Positions 22,501-32,425 are shown, counted from the stretch's first letter. The stretch is 64,000 bases of DNA from Procambarus clarkii (GCF_040958095.1 NC_091217.1:11830120-11894119), one strand, 5' to 3'. A program made the numbers and translations. The notes: generated from the letters alone by a model not told the origin.

Positions 22501-25500
22501 ATGTTTGACGCATCGTCTACGAGCTCCTGCTCCACGGTGACCCGTGGTCATGGAAAATGACTCTCTGAGGAGGAGATACACAACATTTTGTATGACGACG
22601 GTGCTATGGATGACGACCTAGACTGTGATCCAGAGAAAGACCTTACACAGAGGTCTGATACGAGTGAAGGAGAGACTGAGGTGGATGATGTGGCGAGCGT
22701 GTATGGTACACGCACCTCCCTCATTTGTCCCTCGGCCTGCCTCGCTGCCCTGGGTCAACACCATTATCACCACCACCACCATGTATGTCCGCAGACGCAA
22801 GTTTATTTAGTGACAGTACATACAATGAATTGTTCTCTGGCTTCAGTGACATAGGCTCCGATACGAGTAGTGTGGACGACCCAAGTACGAGCAGCGAGGG
22901 TGTTACCAGGCAGGATTTTGCTGCCTCAGCAAGATGTCGCGGCAGGTGGTAGCATGTCTCACAGCAATGGGACAATGACGACAGTGGCCCCCTCAACATC
23001 AGGTGTTCGTGGTAGGCCTACAGTACGTAAATCTGCCTCATCGCCTAACATACCTCACGCAGCTCCAGCCGCAGACGACGTAGACATGTTTTTGGTGCTC
23101 GTGGTAGTGTTGGCCGTGGTGTTGGCGCCAACACCAAACCCCCGGGTGTACTTGAGTGGGAGGATTGCGCCACATTTGTCCCTCACATACCAACGTTTGA
23201 TGCTACCAATTTTTGGTGTTACACCATTATTCCCATATACCAGTGATAATATGACAGAAATGGAACATTTCAAGGCATATTTCGACAACGAATTCATGAC
23301 GCATCTCGTGACTGAGACAAACAGGTTCGCTCACAGCCTCATAGACACCGGCATTTTACCTGCCTCATGCCTCACGCGATGGAAGTTCACGACAGTTGAT
23401 AAAATGTACGTGTTTCTGGCATTCAACACGACGAAGAAGCACTCCAAGAAAGCTGTCGTCCAGGATTATTGGAGCAAAGACAGCCTAGTTCCATCGCCCA
23501 TGTTCAACCAGTATATGTCGTGTGATAGGTTCCTCTTGATTCTCAGGTGCCTGCATTTCGAGAATAATGCAAATGAGGATAGAAACGACAGACTGTGGAA
23601 GGTACGGAAGGTGTTCAGTGGCATGAGAGAGAAGTTCAGGGATTATTTTGTACCTGGCAGAATGTGGTTATCGACAAATCGCTAGTACTGTTCAAGGGGC
23701 GACTGGCCTTCAAGCAGTACATCCCATCAAAACGGCATCGTTTTGGACTGAAGTTTTTCGTGCTGTGCGAGTGTGAGGCCGGTATGGTCTTGGACATGAT
23801 TTTGTATTCTGGTACAGACGTTGACATACCAGCGCAAGATGAACACGGATTCTCCAGCAGTGTTGTAAAAACCCTGATGAAACCGTTGCTGGACAAGGGG
23901 CATATACTGTACACCAACAACTATTACACCAGCCCCTTATTGACCAGATACCTCCTTGCCCACAACACCGGCATATGTAGCACTGTGAAGGCCCACAGGA
24001 AGGAAATGCCAGTGTTCAGTATTGGTATAGCAGTAGGTGATTACCAGCTGCGCAAGTGTGACAATATGCTGTCAGTGCAGTCGAAGGACAGACGCGAGAT
24101 GAATATGCTGACTATGATTCACACCGGTGCCATGTTGGACAATGGCAAAGTCCACTTTCAGACATGCTTCCCCATGTAAACCGGACTGTGTCATAGACTA
24201 TAACGTGAACATGTGTCTCATTGATAAATGTGACATGATGCTTGGTGGAGTGGAGTGCATGCGCAAGTCTGAAATGGACGAAAAAGTTCTTCTTCCACCT
24301 AACAGATGTTGGTGTGTCAACATCTATTAGGTGGAAGATGATCTCTCCTCTCCTGGTAAACTCCTTCAATATGTACCTGGTGAAATCTGGCAGGAAACCA
24401 TCAATACGTTCATTCAGTGCAGGTGTTGTGTCACAGCTGCTTGTAAAGTATGGCAAGGAAGGCTCCGTTTCACCGCGCAGGGTGCAAGCACAATGCCACA
24501 CGCAACTCCAGACTGAGGGGTAACGAAAATTTCGGAGTACACATGCTCGAGTATATTCCAGGCACTGCATCACGGGAGAAGGGTAAACATGCATGTATAG
24601 TATGCAGGAACACTACCCACAGAGAACAAAAACAAAGATGCATCAGCACCTGGTGCGCTTAGTGCAAGGTGCCACTCTGCCCTGTTGGCCGTTTCGCTGC
24701 ATATCACACATTCGCAGAGTACTGAGTGTGTTTATAGTGTGTGATACTATATAGTGTGTATATAGACTAAAAATATAAATATATTACCATGATACATTGG
24801 AAATATGTGCAGGATAAGTGAACACTTTTGTGATGTACATAACAGTGTCTACGGACAGTGCGGATGTTCTATTGCCATAATATTGTGTACGTGTTCATTA
24901 TACACAGGATTGACATGTAAAAACAAAGAAAATGTATTTGGAACTGTGCGCAAAAAATGAACAAATATATATTTGCGGCAGCGCGCACATCCCGCCCCTG
25001 GCACCCTACTGGCCCCGGGAGAATACGCCACGGGTGCACGGGGAATGACCACATCACGCGCCAACTTACGGACCCCATAGCAACCAAAGTAAGTACAATT
25101 TCTACTTTCCGTTACCATACCCATACTTAAGGAAGGGTTTTTGACACTTTCAAAAATAAAAATAATTTTTTCCAGATAATTTATTTCCTGTACACTGGGG
25201 GGGGGGGGTGTCATATTTGTGTAGCGAGTAGATTATCCCAATAATATACTCCCTCCAAAAGCATTAGCCTAATGAGAGAAGCAAAGCTCTAATTAGTACT
25301 AATTATGGAATTCAAACCTTTCCATACTTCCAGTTAATATTCCTGCCAACCTTTGGAGAACGGTCAGGTGTTGCCCGAGCATATAAGCAGCAGAGCAGCG
25401 AATAATAACCAGTCTACTTTCAAGTGTGGTCTAAAACAGATACTTGCGAGATACTGTACCGACGCTCAGTGTGCTCAACTCACACCATTGCTTGCCAAAG

Positions 25501-28500
25501 TATCACCGGCATACTTCTGTATACTCGACAAAATATATATATTCTCTTAGTGTTTGTGTTTATTGTCACCATACTTTACGTAACAAAACCATTACATTTG
25601 GAAGCCGAGCAGTTGAAAGGTTAATAAAAAAAATTTACTCTAATGTACCTATCAAACGGATCATCTTGCCTGATCTGTTACATTAAGAACCTGCCCAAAA
25701 CACTATGGTTGTTAGTAGCTTTGCAAAAATGTACAAATACAATGGGGCTTCGACTTACGATGCTAATCCTTTCCCAGAGACGGATCGTAAGTCAAAATAT
25801 CATAAATCAAAGCGATTTTTCCCATAAGAAATACAGGGATTTGAATTAATCCGTTCTCCACCCTCCAAAATATTAACATACAAATACATTTTATACTGAA
25901 TAATGTTTTTTCTAACTACAATACAGTACCTAAGTTTATCTTACCTTTATGGAGGGCTCTTGATGGCATATGGAAGATGGTGATGAGGGGGGAGGAGGAG
26001 AGTTATTACTGTTTGGAAGGGGAGTCCCCTTCCATTATCACATCAGGCAGTGATGTTTTCTCTGGGGTACACTCTCTCCTACATTTTGCCTGAATACCAC
26101 TAGGACCTGGTTGTGGTTCAGTGCTTGTTTGTCTCACTACAAATTTGTCAAAAGACATTTGTTTTTCCCTTTGTTTTAACATTTGTCTGTAATGATGCAT
26201 CACTTGAGCACCCATAATGTCCTTTTTCTTAGCCAGTATAGTGGATATCGTTGACCGAGATTTGTTGTACTGCCTAGCCAGTCCAACAACCTGCACACCA
26301 TCTTCATATTTACGAATGATCTCTTGTTTCTGCTCTATGGTCATCCTTACATGGGATCTCATATGTTGAGCCTTACCACTGACTTTCCTGGGACTCATGG
26401 TGTGATATATAATAATTACTTTTATGTTCAAAATGCAAAAAATACCCACAAAAGCGAAATTTCTTATAGGCGCGATCGTCACTAAGCGAGCAGCTGTAGT
26501 AAACCGAGGCAGGTCGGCCGCGTGACCAGGAACCACGCGCTCGGTCGACCCGAACGTGTACCAACAATTATCATTAGTCAACAACAGCATCTGATGTCGA
26601 GTCGCATTTTTACATAAATCAAAATTTACATCGTAACTCGAAATTACTGTAAGTAGGGGCAATCGTAAGTCGAGGTGCCTCTGTACCAATAATATGTACT
26701 CACAAACCCACTGACCTTGTTGTAAATAAATAAATAATAAAAACCTTGGAGTCAAAATCCACCATTCACTGAAAGTTGCACAACAGGTAGGAGCAGCAGT
26801 CAAGAAAAGACAACCAAACCCTTATAATAATCAAGTGTACCTTTGACTTTAAGGAAAAGAAGGAAGTGATTCAATTGTAAAATCTCTGGTGTGCCCCCCA
26901 TCTAGATTACTGTATCCAAGCGTGGAGACCATCTTCAGAAGGGCATAGCTGCTACGGAGAAAGTGCAACACCGGGCAACAAAAATCATTCCAGGGATAAG
27001 TCAACTCTCATACCTGGAGCGATTGAGGGCCACAGGGCTAACAACACTGCAAACCAGGCATAAAAGGGTGGATCTCATTAAAAATTAAAATACTGAACAA
27101 TTTGGAGGATGTTGATCCCGATATTTTCTTCTGGTCAGATGTAACACAAGCAAGGAGCAACGGTTTCAAGCTCAACAAGCCACAATGTAGAACTGAGAAC
27201 AGAAGATGCTTTTTTACCCACAGGGTTATAAACACATAGAACTGCCTACCCACGGAAGCCATAAATGCCAAAACTGTTAAATTTTGAAGTACAGCTGGAA
27301 AAGATCATCAAGGCAAATGGGGAAACCTTCAACAAGCTGCCGGCTTCCTGTCCTCGTCAAGGCTACTAGTGTCAATGGCCCTCAGGTAAATTCAGGTAAG
27401 TAAATTTTTTCTACAATGTACCTATTAAACTTACCTGATCTGTTAGATTAAGGACCTGCCTGAAATGCTATACATGTTAGTGACTTTGCAAATAAAAATA
27501 CTAACATTATGTACTTTCACAAACCCATTGTACCTTCTTGTAAATAAATAAATAAACAAATAAAATGAAGATGCAGGCTACTTCATGCTGAGCATGGTCA
27601 AATCATTCACAGGCATTACAAAAAAAGCATACTTACAAAAACTGTTTATATCATTAGGTCAGGTGAAATCCATAATACAGTAGGGTACAGTGGAAGCTCG
27701 GTTTTCAAATTTTTCAGTATTCAAGCTCAATTTCTTTGAAAATTTTGATTCAGTACTCGTTTGCCTCTGTGCTTGGAGTTTGTTTATACAGTACACGTAC
27801 GGGTCCACCGAGCGCATGGCGTCACGGTGAGGCACGCCTCAGTTTACCAGCGTCCTGCCGAGATGATGACCGCGCTTGAATTCTTTGTGAAGAATTTTTG
27901 TTGGGGGCCTTTTTAAGTTTCTGAACATGAAATTAATTATTATATATCATGCCATGGGTACCAAGAAAGTCAGTGGCAAAGTTCAACTTAAGAAAACAAC
28001 TGCGAGGATGACCATAAAGCAAAAACAAGAGATCATTCATAAACATGAAAATGGTATGAGGTGTGTTGAACTTGCTAGACTTTACAACAAAAATTTATCA
28101 GTGATATGCTCTGTAATTGCTAAGGAAATTATGAGTGCTAAAGTGACAAAAGGCATAACAACAATCACAAAACAAAGGACAAAAACACTTGAGGATGTTG
28201 AAAAGTTATTATTAATTTGAAAAAACAACAAGCAGTTAGCAGGTGATAGCATTTCAAAGGCCATCATTTGTGAAAAAGCAAGACTTTTTTCACCTTGCAA
28301 AAAAAGAAGAGGATGTCCCTTCCTCAAGAATTAAAAAATGGTATACAATATGGGGAAGAAATACAAAGTTTTGTTGAAAATTCTCACCCAGATAAAGCTG
28401 TAACACGCTGATGTGTAACCTTTTTAATGACAATAGATGTCTCACTTCAGACAAGTGTTACAATGTAGGGAAAAACCAAGTGTCGCTAGACAGGTTTTTA

Positions 28501-29845
28501 GTGAGAAAACAAGCAGTGAGCCACAAGCAGGTCCTAGTGTTATGCCTGTAAAATTTAAGAGAGAGAGAGTACCCCAGAAATGTCATCACTGCCTGATGTT
28601 ATAATGGAAGGGGACGCCCCTTCCAAACACTAACACCTTTCCTTCCCCCTCCCTCCTCACTGTCTTCCATATGCCAACAAGAGTTTGGCATGCAAGAGTT
28701 CTAGTGCTACCCAATCCCCCAATCTTTGTACCTAAGCCATATTCTTCACCATTGTAATCTTAGATCATCTGTTATCATGGTTGTTGTATCGAGTGCATAT
28801 TCTACTGCATTACTCCTTGTAATGATCCTCATATTGTGTTTCAGTGATCCAATGTATAACCCTGAGTTGTTTTCCTAATTGTACTTAGGATTCCATGTTC
28901 ATTATTGTGTATTGTTCTGATCAGCTTTTGTGTCACAAATTCTTGCAATGTACAGTACCTGTAAACATTTTTTTTGACAATTTTACTGTAATTATCCTAC
29001 TTAAAATCATATGAACTTGTAAAACTGTAAAGTACCTGTTAAACACTTATCAATTTTACTCTTATTTCTCAAAACTGTTAGTTTAAGGATTTGCTCTAAG
29101 GTTTAGTTTAAGTTTTTTAGTTTAACACCAGAAATACAGTATCTCTTTGATATCCCCAGGGTCAAACTTAATCTGTGTAAACACACTATGCAAATAAAGG
29201 GACCTAATCTATGGAACTCACTCCCTAGTGAATTGAAAAGCTGTCAAACTTTTGCCTCGTTCAAAAACAAAAACAAAATGTACCTAATTTCATCTTCGTA
29301 GTTTCCTACACTGAGCTTTAAATTTGCTCTGTATCTAGTGTTACCCAATCTCCCAATCTTTATGTACTAATCCAAACAACTCCATCATTGTGTTCATTGC
29401 TGTCTTATGTGCTAGCCATATGCTGTACTTATTGTGCCTACTAATTTTTTTCTAAACTACCATTCAAGCTGTCATTGCAATCAATCTGAGCTACCTATGT
29501 GCTCTAATATACCTACAAATTTCTCTCATCTTTAATTTTTTTCTTGCTATGTACCTGTTATCATTTTTTTAAATTTTGGTAGTATTTACCTACTTAAAAT
29601 TTTCTTAGATCAAGGACCTGCCCGAAATGCTGCGGGTACTAGTGGCTTTACAAGAATGTAATTACTATGCTATGTATCCTCACAATCCCAATGTACCTTC
29701 TTGTATATATATAAATAAATAAATTAATTAATTAAGGACTTGCCCGAATCACTAATGCGTGCTAGTGGCTTTACAAGATTGTAATTTCAACTTAAACTAT
29801 GTTCTCTCTTAACCCCCCCAATGTACTTTCTTGTATAAAAATATA

Positions 29846-29884
<39 letters not shown>

Positions 29885-30560
29885 ATATGAGTCCTTCATA
29901 AAGGTAAGGTATCTACGAGTAGTTTTCTGTATAAAATGTATTTTTCAGTTAATATTTTTGAAGGCGTAGAACGGATTAATTCAATTTACATTATTTCTTA
30001 TGGAAAAATTTGTTCTGATTTTCAAATTTTTGGTTTACTAACAGTCTTTGGGAACGAATTAAATCCGAAAACAGAGGTACCACTGTAAACGGATTATCAT
30101 TAGGTCAGCATTAACAGCTTAGGGTGGGTTTGGTTCAGTATGGTAAGGATATGGGGGTTATGTTTAAAATACATTTCCAAAGTCTTGGATATGACGTAAC
30201 TTATATCCTTTGTACATTAAATGGACTAAACAGATTGATGGCCGAGTACAACTTGATTGCACCCATATTAATCCACAGTCCAAACCAGGAACCAGATACG
30301 GGACCTTTTATCCAGAAAATAATTCATACAATTTAAAATGTAGCCAAACCCAATGCAATCAATGGACGCTTAACAAAATGTGTGGAAACATGTTGTATAA
30401 TGTGAAAATAGTTTCAACCAACACTGGACTTTACCTTAACAGAAGTTCCTCCTTTTTTCTCCTTACTGCCACTACTGCCACTTGCTTCATCTTTGTCTCC
30501 TTTGCCACCTTTTGCACCTCCTCCACCTTTACCACCTCCTCCTTTCTTCGCTCCTCCCAT
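16383..30560 (-). CDS. PIN4-like parvulin, 5' part of gene (exons 1-2)
   Basis: Exon 1 (30560-30435) joins exon 2 (16502-16383) in frame to give 82 residues: a basic Gly/Lys-rich leader followed by the start of a parvulin domain (VRHILCEK, then a block ending [10 protein letters not shown]). In the animal PIN4/Par14 family the domain continues with GDLGW and a further 45 or so residues; those were searched for between 1 and 16382 on this strand and not found, so the gene should continue left of the window. The family isomerises peptidyl-prolyl bonds and is linked to nuclear and ribosome-biogenesis roles. The basic, disordered leader fits that. The 13.9-kb intron (16503-30434) is packed with transposons. 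Whether the locus is expressed cannot be told from sequence. Confidence 0.85.
16622..17558 (-). mobile_element. Tigger/pogo internal-deletion MITE
   Basis: Ends CAGGGGCACCTCGGTTT and, inverted, CAGTGGTAACTCTG, flanked by TA (16620-16621 and 17559-17560). Minus-strand remnants of one transposase are readable: a helix-turn-helix piece ([20 protein letters not shown], about 17320-17260), then after an internal deletion a C-terminal part at 17178-16927 ending near [10 protein letters not shown]. The DDE catalytic core is gone, so it needs a relative to move. It lies 5' of PIN4 exon 2 in the intron. Confidence 0.7.
17721..18674. mobile_element. Tigger-type MITE with alternating inverted subrepeats
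   Basis: Ends CAGTGGAACCTCAAAGAACG and, inverted, CAGTAAAACCTCGAGTG; TA follows on the right (18675-18676) and CA precedes on the left, probably a decayed TA. Five copies of a roughly 60-base block containing GGAGCAGCCTACC lie inside: forward at 17882, 18230 and 18342, reversed at 18028-18058 and 18110-18165. No transposase was recognised; the open frames here are by-products. Confidence 0.6.
18721..20341 (+). pseudogene. CR1-like LINE copy 3, reverse transcriptase (broken)
   Basis: 5'-truncated at [14 protein letters not shown] and running to the [11 protein letters not shown] end of the same family as copies 1 and 2. Lesions: TAG at 18910-18912 (shared with copy 2), CGA to TGA near 19059, two bases lost near 19685, and a 57-base piece of SINE inserted at 20072. 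Motifs [11 protein letters not shown] and FADDAK (about 19420) remain. The 3' terminus carries two units of ACTTAGGTAATTAC. No clear target duplication. It lies in the PIN4 intron in the opposite orientation to the gene. Confidence 0.85.
20072..20128 (+). mobile_element. 57-bp SINE tail fragment inside CR1 copy 3
   Basis: Compared with CR1 copy 2, this segment interrupts AAACTA/GCTAAAC and is bounded by TA at 20070-20071 and 20129-20130. Its sequence (GGAGGCCTGGTCGACGACCG onward) equals the 3' part of the tRNA-derived SINE seen whole at 48549-48798. It is an extremely truncated insertion. Confidence 0.75.
20342..20545 (+). mobile_element. Degenerate tRNA-derived SINE
   Basis: A box-B-like GTTTGAGTCCC near 20360 is followed by the body landmarks CAGTAAATAGGTGTCCAGGA, CAACTAT and GACCTCGATGCAAGCCTAA. 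The order matches the SINE at 48128-48385 read in reverse, but this copy has lost its A box and is diverged. Confidence 0.55.
20550..20890. other. Intron stretch, nothing recognised
   Basis: AT-rich sequence within the PIN4 intron. A purine-rich patch lies at 20800-20830. No exon, repeat or element end was identified. Confidence 0.5.
20894..21835 (-). mobile_element. Tigger/pogo internal-deletion MITE
   Basis: Ends CAATGGGGCCTCAACTTACG and, inverted, CAGTGGCACCTCGACATACG, with TA at 20892-20893 and 21836-21837. On the minus strand the start of a pogo-type transposase ([20 protein letters not shown], with the beginning of the CENP-B-like helix-turn-helix) is joined directly to a C-terminal part ([15 protein letters not shown]). 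The second half of the DNA-binding domain and the DDE core are missing. Closely related to the element at 25740. Confidence 0.75.
21838..22292 (+). mobile_element. Jockey/CR1-type LINE fragments
   Basis: 21838-22030 resembles an RT segment ([17 protein letters not shown], then [16 protein letters not shown]) with FADTK at the place of the catalytic FADD box. 22090-22290 matches the 3' regions of jockey-like elements here (CCTAATTTCATCATCATAGT, compare 29280). Both are too decayed to code. The piggyBac at 22297 is inserted at a TTAA in this tail. Confidence 0.5.
22501..24725 (+). pseudogene. piggyBac transposase (broken, one catalytic Asp changed)
   Basis: The N-terminal region is acidic ([17 protein letters not shown], 22591-22641), as usual in the family. 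The core reads [17 protein letters not shown] onward (from 23262). The first catalytic Asp is in [11 protein letters not shown] (23673-23675). At the second, the family TDN is TNN here (AAC at 23916-23918). The third region, KPDCVIDYN, has its Asp at 24196-24198. A Cys-rich C-terminal finger ([11 protein letters not shown], then CPVG) ends at TGA 24723-24725. Frameshifts lie near 23659, 24172 and 24490, and TAG at 24660-24662 and an early TGA at 22558 also break the frame. Not functional; the family cuts and pastes at TTAA. Confidence 0.85.
25220..25596 (+). mobile_element. Solo LTR of a gypsy-type element
   Basis: Starts TGTAGCGAGTAGATTATCCC and ends CCATTACA, 377 bases, flanked by TTTG at 25216-25219 and 25597-25600. 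The start and the 3' half match the LTRs at 41348-41685 and 43898-44235 (read in reverse) and the LTR ending at 40147. No internal sequence remains, as expected after recombination between two LTRs. It sits inside the piggyBac element, so it is younger. Confidence 0.8.
25740..26683 (-). mobile_element. Tigger/pogo internal-deletion MITE with HTH
   Basis: Ends CAATGGGGCTTCGACTTACG and, inverted, CAGAGGCACCTCGACTTACG, with TA at 25738-25739 and 26684-26685. About 944 bases. It carries an uninterrupted minus-strand frame for the two ends of a pogo-type transposase (next entry). Its size, ends and layout match the element at 20894. Confidence 0.8.
26006..26398 (-). pseudogene. Pogo/Tigger transposase remnant: CENP-B-like HTH plus tail
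   Basis: Starting at the ATG of [13 protein letters not shown] (26398-26396), the 130-residue frame holds a complete first helix-turn-helix of the CENP-B/psq type ([16 protein letters not shown], then [13 protein letters not shown]). It then jumps at [13 protein letters not shown] to the extreme C-terminal tail ([19 protein letters not shown], ending EGDSPSKQ). Family transposases are several hundred residues long; the second DNA-binding half and the DDE domain are deleted. The frame is still open, so a small DNA-binding protein is conceivable, but the simplest view is a deletion remnant. The upstream extension of the frame to 26803 leaves the element and is not coding. Confidence 0.7.
26745..27410 (+). 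mobile_element. Decayed CR1-type LINE 3' part
   Basis: The translation shows [20 protein letters not shown] and then [16 protein letters not shown] residues typical of the region after the RT palm, with stops at 26860-27100 and later. The block ends CCCTCAGGTAAATTCAGGTA, a CR1-like terminal repeat. A short jockey-type tail follows at 27420-27560 with an AAATAAATAAATAAAC end. Confidence 0.6.
27927..28220 (+). pseudogene. Pogo/Tigger transposase HTH remnant
   Basis: This 97-residue frame begins before a pogo-family start ([14 protein letters not shown]) and covers the CENP-B-type helix-turn-helix, then diverges into [20 protein letters not shown] and stops. A functional protein would need the second DNA-binding half and a DDE domain; neither is found downstream. 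Decay is greater than in the 26006-26398 copy. Confidence 0.65.
28690..29890 (+). mobile_element. Jockey-type LINE 3' fragments with AAAT tail
   Basis: 29145-29715 includes residues of a jockey C-terminus ([19 protein letters not shown] at 29188-29250), a 3' UTR with CTGCCCGAAATGCTGCGGGT at 29619 and an ATAAATAAATAAATT tail. A second short tail follows at 29730-29887 and ends in about ten AAAT units. The GCCCGAAA.GCT..G.GTA.TAGTGGCTT motif is the family signature repeated at 38, 46, 50, 58 and 62 kb. Confidence 0.65.
30435..30560 (-). CDS. PIN4-like parvulin, exon 1 (start of protein)
   Basis: The ATG is at 30560-30558 in a favourable context (A at -3, G at +4). The 42 codons give a Gly/Lys leader ([20 protein letters not shown]) and then [15 protein letters not shown] ending TSVK, followed by a donor GTAAAG from 30434 down. 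Human-type PIN4 likewise has a basic Gly/Lys/Ser leader of about 35 residues before VRHILCEK, so joining to the exon at 16502 gives the expected protein. The low-complexity sequence alone would be weak evidence; the phase and the matching neighbour make it convincing. Confidence 0.82.
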
Positions 30561-30599
30561 TCTCTCCTGGCTAACGAGCCCTGTGGTATACACTCGGCT

Positions 30600-31180
30600 T
30601 AGCCCCTTTAGAAAAACATGCTATGCGTGTTTATCATATAGCATACATCAACATGCTAAAAGGGTTGATGTATCTTGAAGACCTAATTGATGATACGTGC
30701 AGCTTGCTGTTGTTGATTTTGGGTGACTTGTTTAGCTTCTCAACTCGATGGACGAGTGTTTTTCCAGAGTTGAGTCTCTGTCAACTGCTAGGCAAGACTT
30801 GATGGTTGTTCCTGTATGTTAGAATTGGTGTGAACACCCTCTATCACTTCTATTATATTCTTTACACTATATGCAGGGCACCTTGAAGTGATAAATTCTA
30901 GTCTCGGAGCAACAGTGAGTGAGCGCACAAATAATGATGTGTTGATTTGGGGACTGGTCAAGTCGTCTACTGCAATTTCGGATACCGGGCTAGAAACAAC
31001 TTCGTTCACTGAGAAGTTTGTACATACAAACCATTCAGTTCGTATATGCGCTAGTTTGTGTTCGCTGTTGTTCTCGTCTGAATACATACATGGCACTTGT
31101 TCATATAATTAGCGCTTCCATTATTAGAATTATTTATCCATTATTAGAATAACATGGTGCAAACCATACCCCCTTACAGT
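30600..31180. other. Upstream region of PIN4; one unrecognised frame
   Basis: The 5' flank of PIN4 should lie here, but no TATA box or initiator could be assigned. A minus-strand frame of 102 codons (31096-30788, MPCMYSDENNSEHKLAHIRT..) is open without recognised motifs or a codon signature; it may be an orphan exon or chance. A small inverted repeat surrounds CATGCTA at 30618-30660. Confidence 0.35.
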
Positions 31181-31183
31181 TGA

Positions 31184-31345
31184 AATCTATTTATTTATAT
31201 ACAAGAAGGTGCATTGGGTTGCGAGAGTACATAACATATATTAAGAGGTACATTGTAGCAAGATTTGAGATTAAAGGATTTAAGACTAACACGTATAGAA
31301 ACAAGGCGCCCCCGAAGGAGGCTAATTTATTATGCACCCCATACT
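31184..31345 (-). mobile_element. Retroposon 3' tail
   Basis: Read in reverse, it contains GGGTATGGGGTGCATAATAA, CTAGCCTCC-like sequence and a terminal TATAAATAAATAG. The same tail recurs at 45236, 46160 and 57680. The coding part is not present. Confidence 0.5.
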
Positions 31346-31619
31346 CAGTGAATAGTGGCTATTTTTACATTATCATTTACAACTAACTTAAGTAAAATAA
31401 CAACCAGTAAACAGACTGCTTTTTCTAATTCTAGTTCAGGAACTTCCTGGGATAAAACGTGAACATGCCTTAAGGAACTGTGAGGTGCTTATCCGTTTTT
31501 CCTTGTAACGATCCCAAAGTTTCCACAAATGTTCCTGTTTCTCTTTATTCCCCTTGAGGCGACTGGACTTGAGCTTTAGCTCAGAAACCAGTTGGTATTA
31601 CAAGGTTACAAGGGACGCT

Positions 31620-32425
31620 TCACGGTACAGTAAGGGGATTAAAATATATAAAGCCAAGTTGTCCCCCAGATGCTGCTGAAATTAAGGGATTTGCTATGCA
31701 GCGCTCCTTGGCAGCTACAGTAACCTTGGTCGTTGCTAGAGCACCTGGATCACCCAAATGATTGTGACAATTGGCTCCTTGCTTGAAATCCTTTCCATGT
31801 TGGATGACTGTGGGCAAAGCAACGGTTGCTCTTCTGTCGAATACTGCACCACCAGTAAGTCGTGAAATCCGTTTCCTTGCGTATAGTATATGTATATCCA
31901 TGACTATTATGTAGTCTTGGTTTCCCACGCCTCGTGCCTGTTGGAATTATCTCCCAGGTAAGAGGGGCGTCTTGTGACAGAGTTGATGGTATTAATTCGT
32001 CTCGGATAGACGTGTACTGGACAACAGCGACATGCTCTATCGGAAGGTCTACCGTGAATTAAGGATGCTTCGTACTTACTTGTTACTTCTTCTGCTAAAT
32101 TTTTCTCTCTGGACGTGTTGTCATCTTTGTACAATGTAAGTGTAGAGCAATGAGGACAGCACCAGAGGAAATTTGTTTCCTCTAATTTTGATTCGCGTAA
32201 ACGATAGTATTTTTCACTAGAAACTCCAGTACCACATTGTCTATACCTCCATTGTTGGCATATTGCACACAGCATTGCATGATCTGACGATCTCACCTCC
32301 TTGCGGCATCCAGAACATACACATTGTTCGTTAATGTTGCCTTCCACATTTCCGTCTTTCACTTTATCTTCGTTTTCCACTTCAGCAATGTAAAGTACAC
32401 ATTCATCGTGCACAGCGTATGCCAT
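31620..32425 (-). pseudogene. PHD-like plus FLYWCH-like zinc-finger remnant
   Basis: The frame 32425-31907 (172 codons) contains a Cys-rich finger: CSGCRKEV, CAICQQWRYRQCGTG and CPHC in the C-x2-C spacing of a PHD-type domain. A shift near 31920 leads to the frame 31928-31620, where ARKRISRLTGGAVF, FKQGANCHNH and GDPGALATTKVTVAAKERC resemble a FLYWCH finger lacking part of its N-terminal half. In arthropod and other animal genomes this pair is often attached to MULE-type transposases (family knowledge), but no transposase was found downstream. Either a transposon remnant or a co-opted gene piece; the frameshift favours a remnant. Confidence 0.45.

Larger units (their letters stand above)
22297..25620 (+). 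mobile_element. piggyBac element (full length, dead)
   Basis: TTAA flanks both ends (22293-22296 and 25621-25624). The left end reads CCCCTGAACTGCGCAACGC and the right end, inverted, CCTTTCAACTGCTCGGC, an imperfect terminal inverted repeat. Between them lies a damaged piggyBac transposase (22501-24725), and a solo LTR with its own target duplication is inserted near the right end (25220-25596). Empty of the LTR the element is about 2.9 kb. It interrupts a LINE tail in the PIN4 intron. Confidence 0.85.
25640..26740 (+). mobile_element. Jockey-type LINE 3' tail, split by a MITE
   Basis: 25640-25737 (CTGCCCAAAACACTATGGTT.. followed by GTAGCTTTGCAAAAATG) and 26686-26740 (ACAAACCCACTGACC, then an AAATAAATAAAT tail) are the two halves of one 3' tail; the intact version is at 27460-27555. 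The Tigger-type MITE 25740-26683 separates them at a TA. Confidence 0.65.
27688..30085 (+). mobile_element. Tigger/pogo element carrying LINE tails
   Basis: Ends CAGTGGAAGCTCGG and, inverted, CAGTGGTACCTCTG, with TA at 27686-27687 and 30086-30087. Plus-strand transposase pieces: the N-terminal helix-turn-helix ([33 protein letters not shown]; frame 27927-28220), then 28240-28650 a decayed tail ([34 protein letters not shown] in frame-shifted pieces). The DDE core is absent. From about 28690 to 29890 it contains two or three 3' fragments of jockey-like LINEs, one ending in an AAAT array. Confidence 0.7.

Noticed and set aside
22369..22999. Extra ORFs opposite the piggyBac N-terminal region
   Set aside because: They are antisense shadows of the acidic N-terminus and have no start or motif support.
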